Source: UBA940 sp031548515
GTDB lineage: Bacteria; Bacteroidota; Bacteroidia; Bacteroidales; Rikenellaceae
DNA: 64,000 bases
Reading direction: 5' to 3'
Assembly: GCA_031548515.1 (NCBI GenBank)
Contig: JAVBRB010000037.1
Span: 8,770 to 72,769, forward strand
Shown here one piece after another: positions 53,353 to 62,057 of this stretch; the stretch's first letter is position 1, and every line of letters begins with the position of its first letter. Made by a program: the position numbers and the translations under genes. Below the pieces are notes generated by a model that worked only from the letters and a program-made list of their open reading frames with translations, was not told the origin of the DNA and did no database searches.

Positions 53353-53873
53353 TACCAGTTTGCCGCGCAGGCATTGAAGATATTGTCCACCAGCGTTTCG
53401 ACGATCTCTTCGATCAGCCCGCCTTCAATGTTCTGCAGCAGAAGGTTGGCATCGTAGTCGGCAAAGGCGTTGAACGATTTGTTGAAATTCTGTTCCGGTT
53501 CGATGGCGTTGTTGAAGCGCACCTGCACGGTTATTGTCAGGCGGTTCTTCAGGGCGTATTCATCGGCGGATACCGACGTGGGGGCTGTCATGTAGCCGGT
53601 GATTTCGCCCTCAATGGCAAAATCGCCGTCTTCGCCTACCTGTGTAAGCCTGGTCTGTCGCAGGAACCTGTCACGCAAAGATTCCGTAAATGTGTTGCTC
53701 AAAGTCGGCGCGACCATCGCCGCGTTGTTCGGGAAATAGGCGACGCTGAAAGTTTTAGCGGCCGGAGGGATGGATGCCCCCGTGAAAGAGTACTTTACAA
53801 TACATCCGTCCAGCGCGGCGGCGATGCCGATGAATGCAAAAACAACCCCTATTTTGTTAAGTTTGAGGCGCAT
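53352..53873 (-). CDS. lptE: LptE-like lipopolysaccharide assembly lipoprotein
   Basis: 173 residues. Lipoprotein signal with lipobox Cys in AAALDGCIVKYSF (about residue 24), then the LptE-type fold: KTFSVAYFPNNAAMVAPTLSNTFTESLRDRFLRQTRLTQV and ADEYALKNRLTITVQVRFNN. LptE plugs the LptD outer-membrane channel. The position next to secG and the sigma-54 activator is a conserved Bacteroidota arrangement. LptD is not here. Confidence 0.86.
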   Translation of the reverse strand: MRLKLNKIGVVFAFIGIAAALDGCIVKYSFTGASIPPAAKTFSVAYFPNNAAMVAPTLSNTFTESLRDRFLRQTRLTQVGEDGDFAIEGEITGYMTAPTSVSADEYALKNRLTITVQVRFNNAIEPEQNFNKSFNAFADYDANLLLQNIEGGLIEEIVETLVDNIFNACAANW

Positions 53874-53877
53874 TGGA

Positions 53878-55065
53878 TCAATAGTTTTCTATTCCGAGTT
53901 CCTTTATCTTGCGGTAGAGCGTGCGCTCCGATATAAAAAGCATTTTGGCGGCCTCCTTGCGTTTCCCGCCTGTTTTCTGCAGTGCCCTTACGATAAGGTC
54001 GCGCATGACTTCGTCTTTTGTTTTTTCCGGCTGCGGCCCCTCGTCTGCAACCTCTTCACTCTCGTCGAAAGCGGCATAATGCGACGTCTCTCCTTTGGAC
54101 GGGAGCAGCCCGGCTATCTCGCGCGGTTCTTCGAAGTTGTTATTTCCCGATTTAAGTTCGTTCAGCGTACGCTTGATGTCGATGATGTCGCTGCGCATGT
54201 CGAAGAGTATGCGGTAGAGTATTTCACGTTCGTCGCTGAACGATGTCGATCCGGAAGTATGGGCTGTCGCGGGCGTGGATGCGTGTTCTGACGGCAGATA
54301 GCGGCTGACGATCTGCCCGGTTATGAGGCGCGTCTCCTCGACCGCCGATATCTGTTCGGCCACATTCTTCAGTTGGCGCACATTGCCGGGCCAGAAATAG
54401 CCCTCGAGGGTTTTGCGCGCGCCGTCGTCGAGTGAGATGGCCGGCATGCGGTATTGCGTGGCTATGTCGGAGGAGAACTTGCGGAACAGCAGATAAATAT
54501 CTTCTTTGCGCTCGCGTAGCGGCGGAACGAGTATGGGTACTGTGTTTAGCCTGTAATAAAGGTCTTCGCGGAACCGTCCGGCGGCGATGGCCTCCGGCAG
54601 GTTCTTATTGGTGGCAGCCACTACCCTCACGTCGGTCTTCTGCGTCTTGGCCGACCCGACGCGCATGAATTCGCCTGTTTGCAATACGCGGAGAAGGCGC
54701 ACCTGCGTCGAAAGCGGCAATTCTGCCACTTCGTCGAGGAATATCGTACCGCCGTTCGCTTCCTCGAAGTACCCTTTCCGCGCTTCTACCGCCCCTGTAA
54801 AAGCACCTTTCTCGTGTCCGAAAAGCTCCGAATCTATCGTGCCTTCCGGGATCGCGCCGCAGTTGACTGCCACGTATTTATTATGTTTTCGGGGACTGAA
54901 AGAATGTATCACCTGAGGAAAGAACTCCTTGCCGACGCCGCTCTCGCCCGCGACCAATACCGACAGGTCTGTAGGGGCGACGCGGAGTGCGACTTCGAGC
55001 GCCTGGTTCATTTTTTCGCTCGTACCTATGATCCCGAAACGCTGTTTTACAGATTGTATTTCCAT
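53878..55065 (-). CDS. Sigma-54-dependent transcriptional activator without receiver domain
   Basis: 395 residues. AAA+ domain from about 12: Walker A GESGVGKE (40-47), the sigma-54 contact loop GAFTGA (87-92), Walker B GTIFLDE (about 106-112). The linker at about 245-340 is variable, and a Fis-type helix-turn-helix ends the protein (QKTGGKRKEAAKMLFISERTLYRKIKELGI). No N-terminal receiver or sensory domain is present, so activity may be set by other proteins or by expression. It lies 4 bp before lptE. A likely target is its own envelope cluster; that is inference. Confidence 0.92.
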   Translation of the reverse strand: MEIQSVKQRFGIIGTSEKMNQALEVALRVAPTDLSVLVAGESGVGKEFFPQVIHSFSPRKHNKYVAVNCGAIPEGTIDSELFGHEKGAFTGAVEARKGYFEEANGGTIFLDEVAELPLSTQVRLLRVLQTGEFMRVGSAKTQKTDVRVVAATNKNLPEAIAAGRFREDLYYRLNTVPILVPPLRERKEDIYLLFRKFSSDIATQYRMPAISLDDGARKTLEGYFWPGNVRQLKNVAEQISAVEETRLITGQIVSRYLPSEHASTPATAHTSGSTSFSDEREILYRILFDMRSDIIDIKRTLNELKSGNNNFEEPREIAGLLPSKGETSHYAAFDESEEVADEGPQPEKTKDEVMRDLIVRALQKTGGKRKEAAKMLFISERTLYRKIKELGIENY

Positions 55066-55077
55066 TTTTTGCTTTAC

Positions 55078-55809
55078 TTATTTCAGGAACGGCATGTTGC
55101 CTGCCGAAAGGCCGAAGATCATCACCAGGATAGCTATCACCGCTGCGATTATCGCCGCCAGTATTAACATGTCGGGGTTCGAAGGTTTGTTTTTCTTCCG
55201 TATTTGCGAAGCAGGCCGGTGCCCGGATTGTCCCGACTGTCCGGATGGCGGTCTTACACCGGGCTTCCGGGCAGGTTGTGCATCTTGTCTTCGTCCGGGT
55301 TGTGGGCGGTTGTCTTCCTTTGCTTTTCCCGGGGCGGCAGCGGTTCGTGCTGCCCCGACTGCATCGGTGCTTCTTTCTGCATTCACTACGCCGTATTCCG
55401 GCGACTGCAATGCCCCGGTCGGCGAATTCGCATCTCTGATGCCCGGTTCGCGGAAGAACTGTTCCTGCACGGGATTTTCTTTCGCCGGTTTAGCCTGCGG
55501 CATATAATCGAACTGGTAGAGGCCCTTGTCGTCGAGGACCATGGTGCCGAAATCCGTTACAGGCGCGCTGCCGTTTTTTCCGATGCTGTTTTTTGTTTCG
55601 AAAATGAAACGGTCTATCAGGGCCATGGCTTCGACTTCCGAGTAGTGGCCGTAATCCTCCACGAGTTCACGCAGTTTTCCGTCGTCCTTGCGCAACAGGT
55701 CGACGAAGATCACTTCGCCCGAATCCTTCCGCATGAAAGTGCCGAATCCCGGAACGGTGAGCTTCTTGTTACCCGCCTCCATGTACTCCCTGATTATCTT
55801 CGCAACCAT
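55078..55809 (-). CDS. HU-CCDC81-like N-domain protein with C-terminal membrane helix
   Basis: 243 residues from the ATG at 55809 (MVAKIIREYMEAGNKKLTVPGFGTFMRKDSGEVIF); an earlier ATG at 55836 adds nine. The first 90 residues match the prokaryotic HU-CCDC81-type domain: the core GFGTFMRKDSG corresponds to the HU beta-hairpin, followed by VDLLRKDDGKLRELVEDY. The middle is Pro/Gln-rich and disordered (PARKPGVRPPSGQSGQSG). A single helix at the C-terminus (ILAAIIAAVIAILVMIFGL) makes it a tail-anchored membrane protein. Relatives usually carry a C-terminal SPOR domain, absent here. Confidence 0.72.
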   Translation of the reverse strand: MVAKIIREYMEAGNKKLTVPGFGTFMRKDSGEVIFVDLLRKDDGKLRELVEDYGHYSEVEAMALIDRFIFETKNSIGKNGSAPVTDFGTMVLDDKGLYQFDYMPQAKPAKENPVQEQFFREPGIRDANSPTGALQSPEYGVVNAERSTDAVGAARTAAAPGKAKEDNRPQPGRRQDAQPARKPGVRPPSGQSGQSGHRPASQIRKKNKPSNPDMLILAAIIAAVIAILVMIFGLSAGNMPFLK

Positions 55810-55836
55810 AATTTTCCAGCATGTTTTTGCACCCAA

Positions 55837-56116
55837 AAATAGTGATTATTCATGGATTTATTATATTAAGAAATAGTTTTTTGGAAAATTATTGTGTATG
55901 TCCGAAAGAATTACCTCGGCCGGCTGATCCTGCGCCATCACTCCGTGATGACTGTCGGGCCTCCTCCCTCAGTGATTATTTGTTTCTAAATAATTGCGAA
56001 TGTCCGAAAGATTTGCATACTTTGCGTCCGCAAACGAAAATAAATCCGTGTGAGCTACTTCGGTGTATTTTCGGCAATGTAATTGAGTCGGATATTTCAA
56101 CGCCAGGCAAGCTAAA
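55837..56116. other. 280-bp divergent region with repeats before the arginine decarboxylase gene
   Basis: No gene. ATTG(T/C)G(T/A)ATGTCCGAAAGA occurs twice, at 55891-55912 and 55993-56014 (19 of 22 bases equal), and AGTGATTATT precedes each unit (near 55846 and 55971). A short palindrome CATCAC-TCC-GTGATG lies near 55937-55951. A near -7 box TACTTTG is at 56018-56024. Confidence 0.5.
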
Positions 56117-57511
56117 GTGAAAAACAAGTACATCGACCTTATCGAACAGACGTTCGAGTTTCCGCAGGACGAGTTCACTGTGGAAGACAATGAACTCAAT
56201 TTCCACGATGTCCCGCTCATGGACATCATAAAACAGTACGGTACTCCGCTCAAGATAACTTATCTGCCGAAGATCTCGCAGCAGATAAACAAGGCCAAGC
56301 GTCTGTTCAACGTGGCGATGGCGAAGGTCGATTACCGCGGGACGTACAACTATTCGTATTGCACCAAGAGTTCGCATTTTTCATTCGTGCTTGAAGAGGC
56401 TCTCAAGAATGATATCCATTTGGAAACATCGTCCGCGTACGATATCCACATTATCAACGCGCTCTACGAAGAGGGGCTGATCGAGAAGAACACATATATC
56501 ATATGCAACGGGTTCAAGCGTCCGCAGTATGTCGAGAACATCGCGATGCTAGTCAATTCCGGCTTCGAGAATACTGTCCCCATCATCGATAATAAAGAGG
56601 AATTGGAGCTTTTTGAAGGCGTTCTGGAAAAGAAGTGTAAGATAGGAATCCGCATCGCCGCTGAGGAAGAGCCTAAATTCGACTTCTATACTTCGCGCCT
56701 CGGCATCCGCTATAACGAGATCATCGAGTACTACAGGCAGAAGATCAAACCGAACAAGAAATACGAGATGAAGATGCTCCACTTCTTCATCAACACCGGC
56801 ATCAAAGACACTGCGTACTACTGGAACGAGTTGAACCGGTGTGTCAACCTCTACTGCGAACTGAAGAAGATATGTCCCGAACTGGATTCGCTCAATATCG
56901 GCGGAGGATTCCCTGTGAAGACTTCGCTGGGCTTCGAATTCGACTACGAGTACATGGCCGAAGAGATCGTCGCGCAGATCAAGAACATCTGCAACATGCA
57001 CGACATCGAGGAGCCGCATCTGTTTACCGAGTTCGGTTCGTTCACCGTCGGCGAAAGCGGCGCGGTGCTCTACTCGATCGTCAACCAGAAACAGCAGAAC
57101 GACCGCGAGTTCTGGTACATGATCGACAGTTCCTTTATCACCACGCTGCCCGACACGTGGGGCATCCACCAGCGCTACATCATGCTGGCGGTCAACAACT
57201 GGGACAAGGAGTACCAGAGGGTTTTCCTGGGCGGACTGACGTGCGACAGCGAGGATTACTATAGCGGCGAGGCGCACACCAACGCCATATTCCTGCCGAA
57301 ACTCGTGCCTGGGGAGCCGCAGTACATCGGGTTCTTCCACACGGGGGCGTACCAGGAGTCGCTGGGCGGTTTCGGGGGCATCCAGCACTGCCTGATCCCT
57401 GCGCCCAAGCACATCATCATCGACCGCGACAAGGGCGACACGGAATACTACACGCGCCTGTTCGCAAAGGAACAGAGCTACCGTTCGATGATGCGGATAC
57501 TTGGCTACTAA
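56117..57511 (+). CDS. speA: Arginine decarboxylase (fold-III, PLP-dependent)
   Basis: 464 residues with a GTG start at 56117. Alanine-racemase-fold decarboxylase: PLP Lys in YNYSYCTKSSHFSFV, phosphate-binding GGGFPVKTS, C-terminal region with GLTCDSEDYY (diaminopimelate/ornithine-decarboxylase-like Cys-Asp pair) and GAYQESLGGFGG. The protein is the size of the arginine decarboxylases annotated across Bacteroidota and it starts the agmatine route to putrescine or spermidine. Other basic-amino-acid decarboxylases of this fold remain possible. It is preceded by a repeat-containing leader and followed by a terminator. Confidence 0.86.
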   Translation: MKNKYIDLIEQTFEFPQDEFTVEDNELNFHDVPLMDIIKQYGTPLKITYLPKISQQINKAKRLFNVAMAKVDYRGTYNYSYCTKSSHFSFVLEEALKNDIHLETSSAYDIHIINALYEEGLIEKNTYIICNGFKRPQYVENIAMLVNSGFENTVPIIDNKEELELFEGVLEKKCKIGIRIAAEEEPKFDFYTSRLGIRYNEIIEYYRQKIKPNKKYEMKMLHFFINTGIKDTAYYWNELNRCVNLYCELKKICPELDSLNIGGGFPVKTSLGFEFDYEYMAEEIVAQIKNICNMHDIEEPHLFTEFGSFTVGESGAVLYSIVNQKQQNDREFWYMIDSSFITTLPDTWGIHQRYIMLAVNNWDKEYQRVFLGGLTCDSEDYYSGEAHTNAIFLPKLVPGEPQYIGFFHTGAYQESLGGFGGIQHCLIPAPKHIIIDRDKGDTEYYTRLFAKEQSYRSMMRILGY

Positions 57512-57519
57512 TTAGAAAG

Positions 57520-57546
57520 GCCGCCTTTTCGAGGCGGTTTTTTTTA
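57520..57546 (+). terminator. Rho-independent terminator after speA
   Basis: GCCGCC and GGCGGT pair around TTTTCGA, followed by eight T. It starts 9 bp after the stop codon. Confidence 0.85.
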
Positions 57547-57568
57547 CCGAGCGACGGCGAGTTGTTTT

Positions 57569-57751
57569 GTCATTCCGGGCGAGCCGAAACCGTCGGGATC
57601 ATTGGAGTTGCCCGTTAACTTTCGGCGACGAGGGAGCTATCTGATAGTCAAATCCGTTTCAGCGGCGAATGTCATTTTGTAGTTCCCTCGTCGGACGATA
57701 TATCCTTAATATTACGCTTTACGACTCGATATCGTCCTCGCTCGGGATGAC
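57569..57751. repeat. REP-like intergenic repeat (GTCATTCC...GGATGAC), longer copy
   Basis: Bounded by GTCATTCCGGGCGAGCC and GCTCGGGATGAC as inverted ends. Inside, CGACGAGGGAGCTA and TAGTTCCCTCGTCG form a second inverted pair. It shares its ends with 44254-44334. It occupies the 284-bp gap between speA and the ABC exporter with no gene. Confidence 0.65.
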
Positions 57752-57795
57752 ATAATAAACCGCCGTCGGCGTTCCGACCGCTGCCGCCGTTGCAG

Positions 57796-59565
57796 CTACT
57801 CGAACTGTTCCCGGTAGAGGGAGTGGTATTTGCCGCCGCGGGCGATGAGTTCGCGGTGGCTGCCGCGCTCGATGATGCGGCCGTTCTCCAGAACCAGGAT
57901 CGTGTCGGCGTTCATTACGGTCGAAAGACGGTGGGCGATTATCAGGCTCGTGCGGCCTTTCATGAGTTCGTCCAAGCCCCTCTGGATAAGCATTTCGCTT
58001 CGGGTGTCGATGTTGCTTGTCGCCTCGTCGAGCAGCAGTATGGGCGGGTCGGCCACGGCAGCACGGGCGATATTCAAAAGCTGGCGCTGGCCCTGGCTCA
58101 GGTTGGCCCCGTCGTTCTCGAGCAGGGTGTCGTAACCGTGCGGAAGGCGGCTGATGAACGAATGCGCCGCCGTGAGCCGTGCCGCAGCTTCGACCTCTTC
58201 GTCGGTTGCGTCCAGACGTCCGAAACGGATGTTCTCGCGCACAGAGCCGGTAAACAGGTGGGTATCTTGGAGTACTATCGCCATAGAACGGCGCAGGCTT
58301 TGCCGCCGTATTTCCGTTATGGGATATTTGTCGATCGTGATCTCACCGCCGTCGACATCGTAAAAGCGCGGCAGGAGGTTCAGAATGGTGGTCTTTCCGG
58401 CTCCGGTGGCGCCCACGAGCGCGATCTTGCAGTCGGGCGCAGCGCGGAACGATATGCCGTCAAGAATCGTTTGGCCCGGATCGTAGCCGAAACGGACGTC
58501 GTGAAGGACCACTTCGCCCTGTGCATCGTTAAGTTCCACAGCACCCCCCGCATCGACTGGTTCGGGTTCCTCGTCGATCACCTCGAAAATGCGCTCGGCG
58601 CCCGCTATGGCTGCCTGTATGCTGTTGTAGAGTGTCGCGAGTTCGTTGATCGGCCGTCCGAACTGGCGCGAATACTGCAGGAACGCAGCAAGACCGCCCA
58701 CGTCGAATCCGCGGAATACCGCCAGCAGTCCGCCCGCGATCGTCACGAAAACGTAATTCAGCGTATTTAAATTCTGCATCACAGGCATCATCAGGCCCGA
58801 GTAGAACTGAGCCTTTTCGGATTTGTCGTTCAGGTAGAGGTTTTTTTCATCGAACACGCGTTCGGCCAACGCCTCATGGTTGAATACCTTCACCACCTTC
58901 TGGCCGCTGATTATCTCCTCGATATAGCCGTTCATGTCGCCCAGCGACTCCTGCTGCGCTTTGAAGTAGCGGCGGCTGCGGCTGACTATCCAGCGTGCCG
59001 AGAACATCATCACAGGCACCATCACCAGCGTTACAAGCGTCAGCAACGGACTTATATACAACATCATTACTGTTATGCCGATGAGTGTCAGTACGCCCGA
59101 AAGGATGTCGGCGAGGCTGTCCGTGAGTGCGTCGCCGATGCGGTCCATGTCGTTGGTGTAGCGGCTCATCAGGTCGCCGTGCTGCCGGGTGTCGAAGTAG
59201 CGCACAGGGAGCGTTTCCATCTTTCGGAAAAGGTCTTCGCGCAGCCTTGCGACAGTCTCCTGCCCTATCCGGTTGAGCATCCGGTACTCGACGAGTGTGG
59301 CGGCGGCTCCTGCTATGTATATCCCTGCAAGAACTGCAAGCATTTTTATCAGTCCGTGCCAGTCGGCCGGAAGTATGTAGTCGTTGATTATGGGGCGGAT
59401 CATGTATGATCCGACGATACTCGACGCAATACTGACAATGATAAGCACTCCTACAACGGACAGCAGTTTCCGCTGGCGGCCAAGGTATGACAGCAGCCTG
59501 ACTAGGGTTTTTCGTCCCTGTTTCGGTTTGCCTTGCTGTCTCATATGTGTTGCCTTGTTCGCCAT
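57796..59565 (-). CDS. ABC exporter half-transporter, competent NBD
   Basis: 589 residues. Six-helix transmembrane domain (about 35-330; VVGVLIIVSIASSIVGSYM...) followed by an ATPase domain with Walker A GATGAGKTT, signature LSQGQRQLLNIARA and Walker B PILLLDEATSNIDTRSE with a catalytic Glu, and H-loop IIAHRLS. It pairs with the adjacent gene at 59569, whose ATPase site is degenerate, as in TM287/TM288-type heterodimers (this one is TM288-like). It exports lipids, drugs or peptides; substrate unknown. It follows its partner by 3 bp. Confidence 0.92.
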   Translation of the reverse strand: MANKATHMRQQGKPKQGRKTLVRLLSYLGRQRKLLSVVGVLIIVSIASSIVGSYMIRPIINDYILPADWHGLIKMLAVLAGIYIAGAAATLVEYRMLNRIGQETVARLREDLFRKMETLPVRYFDTRQHGDLMSRYTNDMDRIGDALTDSLADILSGVLTLIGITVMMLYISPLLTLVTLVMVPVMMFSARWIVSRSRRYFKAQQESLGDMNGYIEEIISGQKVVKVFNHEALAERVFDEKNLYLNDKSEKAQFYSGLMMPVMQNLNTLNYVFVTIAGGLLAVFRGFDVGGLAAFLQYSRQFGRPINELATLYNSIQAAIAGAERIFEVIDEEPEPVDAGGAVELNDAQGEVVLHDVRFGYDPGQTILDGISFRAAPDCKIALVGATGAGKTTILNLLPRFYDVDGGEITIDKYPITEIRRQSLRRSMAIVLQDTHLFTGSVRENIRFGRLDATDEEVEAAARLTAAHSFISRLPHGYDTLLENDGANLSQGQRQLLNIARAAVADPPILLLDEATSNIDTRSEMLIQRGLDELMKGRTSLIIAHRLSTVMNADTILVLENGRIIERGSHRELIARGGKYHSLYREQFE

Positions 59566-59568
59566 GCC

Positions 59569-61293
59569 TTATCCCTTGAATTGCTGCGATTCGTATATCT
59601 CGCGGTAAACTTCCGACGTGCTCAGCAAGTCCATCGGCCGGCCAAACCCGTCGATGCCGCCGTCTTCCAGAACCAATACTTTATCTGCAGCCTGCATAGT
59701 GTTGATTCTTTGCGTTATCATGAATATGGTCGTACCTTTCATCAGGTGCTGCAGGTTTGCGCGTATCTTCAGTTCCGTGGTAGAGTCCACGGCGCTTGTG
59801 CTGTCGTCGAGTATCAGTATTTTGGGTTTGCGGAGCAGCGCCCGTGCGATGCAGAGGCGCTGTTTCTGACCGCCGGAAACGTTCACACCGCCCCGTCCGA
59901 GAACTGTTTCATATCCTTTAGCCAGCGACATGATGAAATCGTGCGCCTCGGCAGCTTTTGCCGCCTCTTCCACCTCTTTGAAAGTTGCGTCTTGATTTCC
60001 CCAGCGCAGGTTTTCGATGATCGTTCCACTGAAAAGCTCGTTATTCTGCAGCACCATGCCGATACTTTCGCGAAGTTCGTCCAGGCTGTAGTCGCGCACA
60101 TTGCGGCCGTCTACGAGTACTTCTCCCCCGGTTACGTCATAAAGCCGCGGAATAAGCTGTACCATCGAACTTTTCGCAGAGCCAGTCGCGCCTGTGACCG
60201 CTATTGTTTCTCCAGGTAGTACAGCGAAAGAGATGTGGCTCAGCACGTTATTTTCTCCGCCCGGGTAATGGAATTCCACATTGCGGAATTCCACCTCTCC
60301 CCTTGCGACCTTGTAGTGATGTTCGAGAGCCTCGGGAGTATTTGTAAGAGATGTCTCTGCACGGAGCACTTCAAGTATCCGCTCTGACGATGCCGAAGCC
60401 CTTGCAAAGTTCATTACGACCATCGAGAACATCATCAGCGCCATGAGTATCTGCATCAGGTAGTTGACGAACGAGATCAGTTCGCCCACCGTAAGGCTGC
60501 CCGCCATAACCCTGCTTCCGCCTAACCACAGCACCGCGATCACCGAAACGTTCAGTATGAACTGCATCAGCGGGAAAATCGTCACTATTATATTGGATGC
60601 ACGGATCGCTGCGTCCTGCAGGTCTTCGCTGCTTGTCCGGAATTTTTTACTTTCGAAATCCTCGCGCACGAATGATTTTACAACACGTATATTTATAAGG
60701 TTCTCACGCACTACCGCATTCATGCGATCGGTCCTTTGCTGTACTTTCAGGAAGAACGGGAATCCCTTGCGCAGTATCAGCCACACGCTCACCGCCATGA
60801 CCGGGATCGCCGCCGCAAGTACCAGCGCAAGCTTGGAGTCGATAGTCAGCACGAAGAACATTGCCATCAGGAACATCATCGGTGCGCGCAGCATGATGCG
60901 CATTGACATGAAGACGACCTGTTGGATACGTGTGACATCGCCCGTAAGGCGCGTGATGAGTGAGGCCGAACTGAATTTATCTATGTCCGGAAAGGCGAAA
61001 CTTTGGATCTTTGCGAAAAGAGAGTGTCGCAGATCAGTGCCGAATCGTGTTGAAGTACGTGATGATATGTAGGCATTTAATACGCTTAGAGTCAGCCCTA
61101 AAATCGAAATGACTACCATTCTTATGCCTGTGCCATAGATTATCGGGAGGTCGTTTTTCATGACGCCGTCATCCACTATGCGCGACATATACATCGGCTG
61201 GATGGTTTCACAAAATACGGCACCGGCTATGAGGAGCGGGCTGAGGAGTAGGTACCATTTGTATTTTTTGAGTATCTGCCAGTACTGTTTCAT
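59569..61293 (-). CDS. ABC exporter half-transporter, degenerate NBD
   Basis: 574 residues from ATG 61293 (MKQYWQILKKYKWYLLL); the promoter box at 61319-61326 excludes an earlier start at 61386. Six membrane helices are followed by an ATPase domain with changes at key sites: Walker A GATGSAKSSM (Ala for the usual Gly before Lys), Walker B ILILDDSTSAVDS (Asp instead of catalytic Glu) and MITQRIN (Gln in place of the H-loop His). The signature VSGGQKQR is intact. These match TM287-like subunits of heterodimeric exporters. The partner gene follows 3 bp downstream. Confidence 0.93.
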   Translation of the reverse strand: MKQYWQILKKYKWYLLLSPLLIAGAVFCETIQPMYMSRIVDDGVMKNDLPIIYGTGIRMVVISILGLTLSVLNAYISSRTSTRFGTDLRHSLFAKIQSFAFPDIDKFSSASLITRLTGDVTRIQQVVFMSMRIMLRAPMMFLMAMFFVLTIDSKLALVLAAAIPVMAVSVWLILRKGFPFFLKVQQRTDRMNAVVRENLINIRVVKSFVREDFESKKFRTSSEDLQDAAIRASNIIVTIFPLMQFILNVSVIAVLWLGGSRVMAGSLTVGELISFVNYLMQILMALMMFSMVVMNFARASASSERILEVLRAETSLTNTPEALEHHYKVARGEVEFRNVEFHYPGGENNVLSHISFAVLPGETIAVTGATGSAKSSMVQLIPRLYDVTGGEVLVDGRNVRDYSLDELRESIGMVLQNNELFSGTIIENLRWGNQDATFKEVEEAAKAAEAHDFIMSLAKGYETVLGRGGVNVSGGQKQRLCIARALLRKPKILILDDSTSAVDSTTELKIRANLQHLMKGTTIFMITQRINTMQAADKVLVLEDGGIDGFGRPMDLLSTSEVYREIYESQQFKG

Positions 61294-61318
61294 CCGGTGT
61301 GGTAGGTTGCGATTCCCG

Positions 61319-61350
61319 CAAATATACGTAAAGCCGAGCGCAGAATCAAA
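61319..61350 (-). promoter_or_regulatory. Promoter of the ABC exporter operon
   Basis: On the minus strand TATATTTG (61319-61326) and TTTG (61347-61350) are separated by 20 bp. The predicted start near 61315 is 22 bases before the ATG at 61293 and rules out the longer frame beginning at 61386. Confidence 0.75.
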
Positions 61351-61504
61351 CTTTCTTAAGCGAGGGCATGCAAATCTATTTTGCAATACCTTGCGCCGGG
61401 AAGTTCAAAGGCATTAAACTTGTTTGAATTTTGCCGGGCGCATCCTAATTTTCTGTAGAATTACATCAAATTCCGCGCAAAAGTTCCTGCTCGCAGCTGA
61501 TATT

Positions 61505-61873
61505 TTACTTTCGGAAAGCGAAGTAGACCGCGCCGATAAGGCAGAGGAAAGAAAGCAGGTGGTTCATGCGGAAAGTCTCGTTGCGAAACACCAGCAGTGC
61601 GAAGGCCGTGAAAACGCCCAGTGAAATAACTTCCTGTATGATCTTGAGTTGGATCAGCGAAAAAGGGCCGCCGTTGCCTGCGAAACCTATGCGGTTGGCC
61701 GGTATCTGAAAGCAGTATTCGAAGAAGGCGATCCCCCAGCTTACGAGTATCACAAGGATGAGCGGAAGTGTGCTGCCGCTTTTGGCCGCACCGAATTTCA
61801 GGTGCCCATACCATGCAATGGTCATGAAGATATTGGACATCAGCAGCATGCCGACGGTATATAGTGCTTTCAT
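61505..61873 (-). CDS. DUF486/DMT family small membrane protein
   Basis: 122 residues from the ATG at 61873 (MKALYTVGMLLMSNIFMTIAWYGHLKF). The family signature is clear: SWGIAFFEYCFQIPANRIGF and FSLIQLKIIQEVISLGVFTAFALLVF, four membrane helices in all. An earlier ATG at 61933 lies upstream of the promoter box at 61898-61905 and is rejected. The protein resembles small drug/metabolite transporters of the DMT superfamily. No substrate is known. It stands alone. Confidence 0.87.
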   Translation of the reverse strand: MKALYTVGMLLMSNIFMTIAWYGHLKFGAAKSGSTLPLILVILVSWGIAFFEYCFQIPANRIGFAGNGGPFSLIQLKIIQEVISLGVFTAFALLVFRNETFRMNHLLSFLCLIGAVYFAFRK

Positions 61874-61897
61874 GCGTTTTGCGGAGTTAAAATCGTG

Positions 61898-61905
61898 CAA
61901 ATGTA
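61898..61905 (-). promoter_or_regulatory. -7 box for the DUF486 gene
   Basis: TACATTTG on the minus strand matches TAnnTTTG and predicts a start near 61894, 21 bases upstream of the ATG at 61873. Confidence 0.6.
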
Positions 61906-62006
61906 AAACTAAAGATGACAGGTTGTTCTGCATCTGTAGGGATTTTTTTGAATTCAGCCGTGCGTCCGGTTGTCACGTGATTTCTTTTAAAAACATCATT
62001 TGAAAA

Positions 62007-62037
62007 TTTGGAGAAAAGAAAATTTGATTTACCTTTG
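62007..62037 (+). promoter_or_regulatory. Promoter of tRNA-Val
   Basis: TTTG at 62007-62010, a 19-bp spacer and TACCTTTG at 62030-62037 match the Bacteroidetes consensus fully. The predicted start is near 62041, 17 bases before the tRNA. Confidence 0.8.
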
Positions 62038-62057
62038 CAACGCGAAAACGCAAAAGA

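Noticed and set aside
61461..61814. 117-codon frame overlapping the DUF486 gene on the same strand in another frame
   Set aside because: It lacks the SWGIAFFEY/QLKIIQEV signature of the DUF486 frame and has no promoter of its own.
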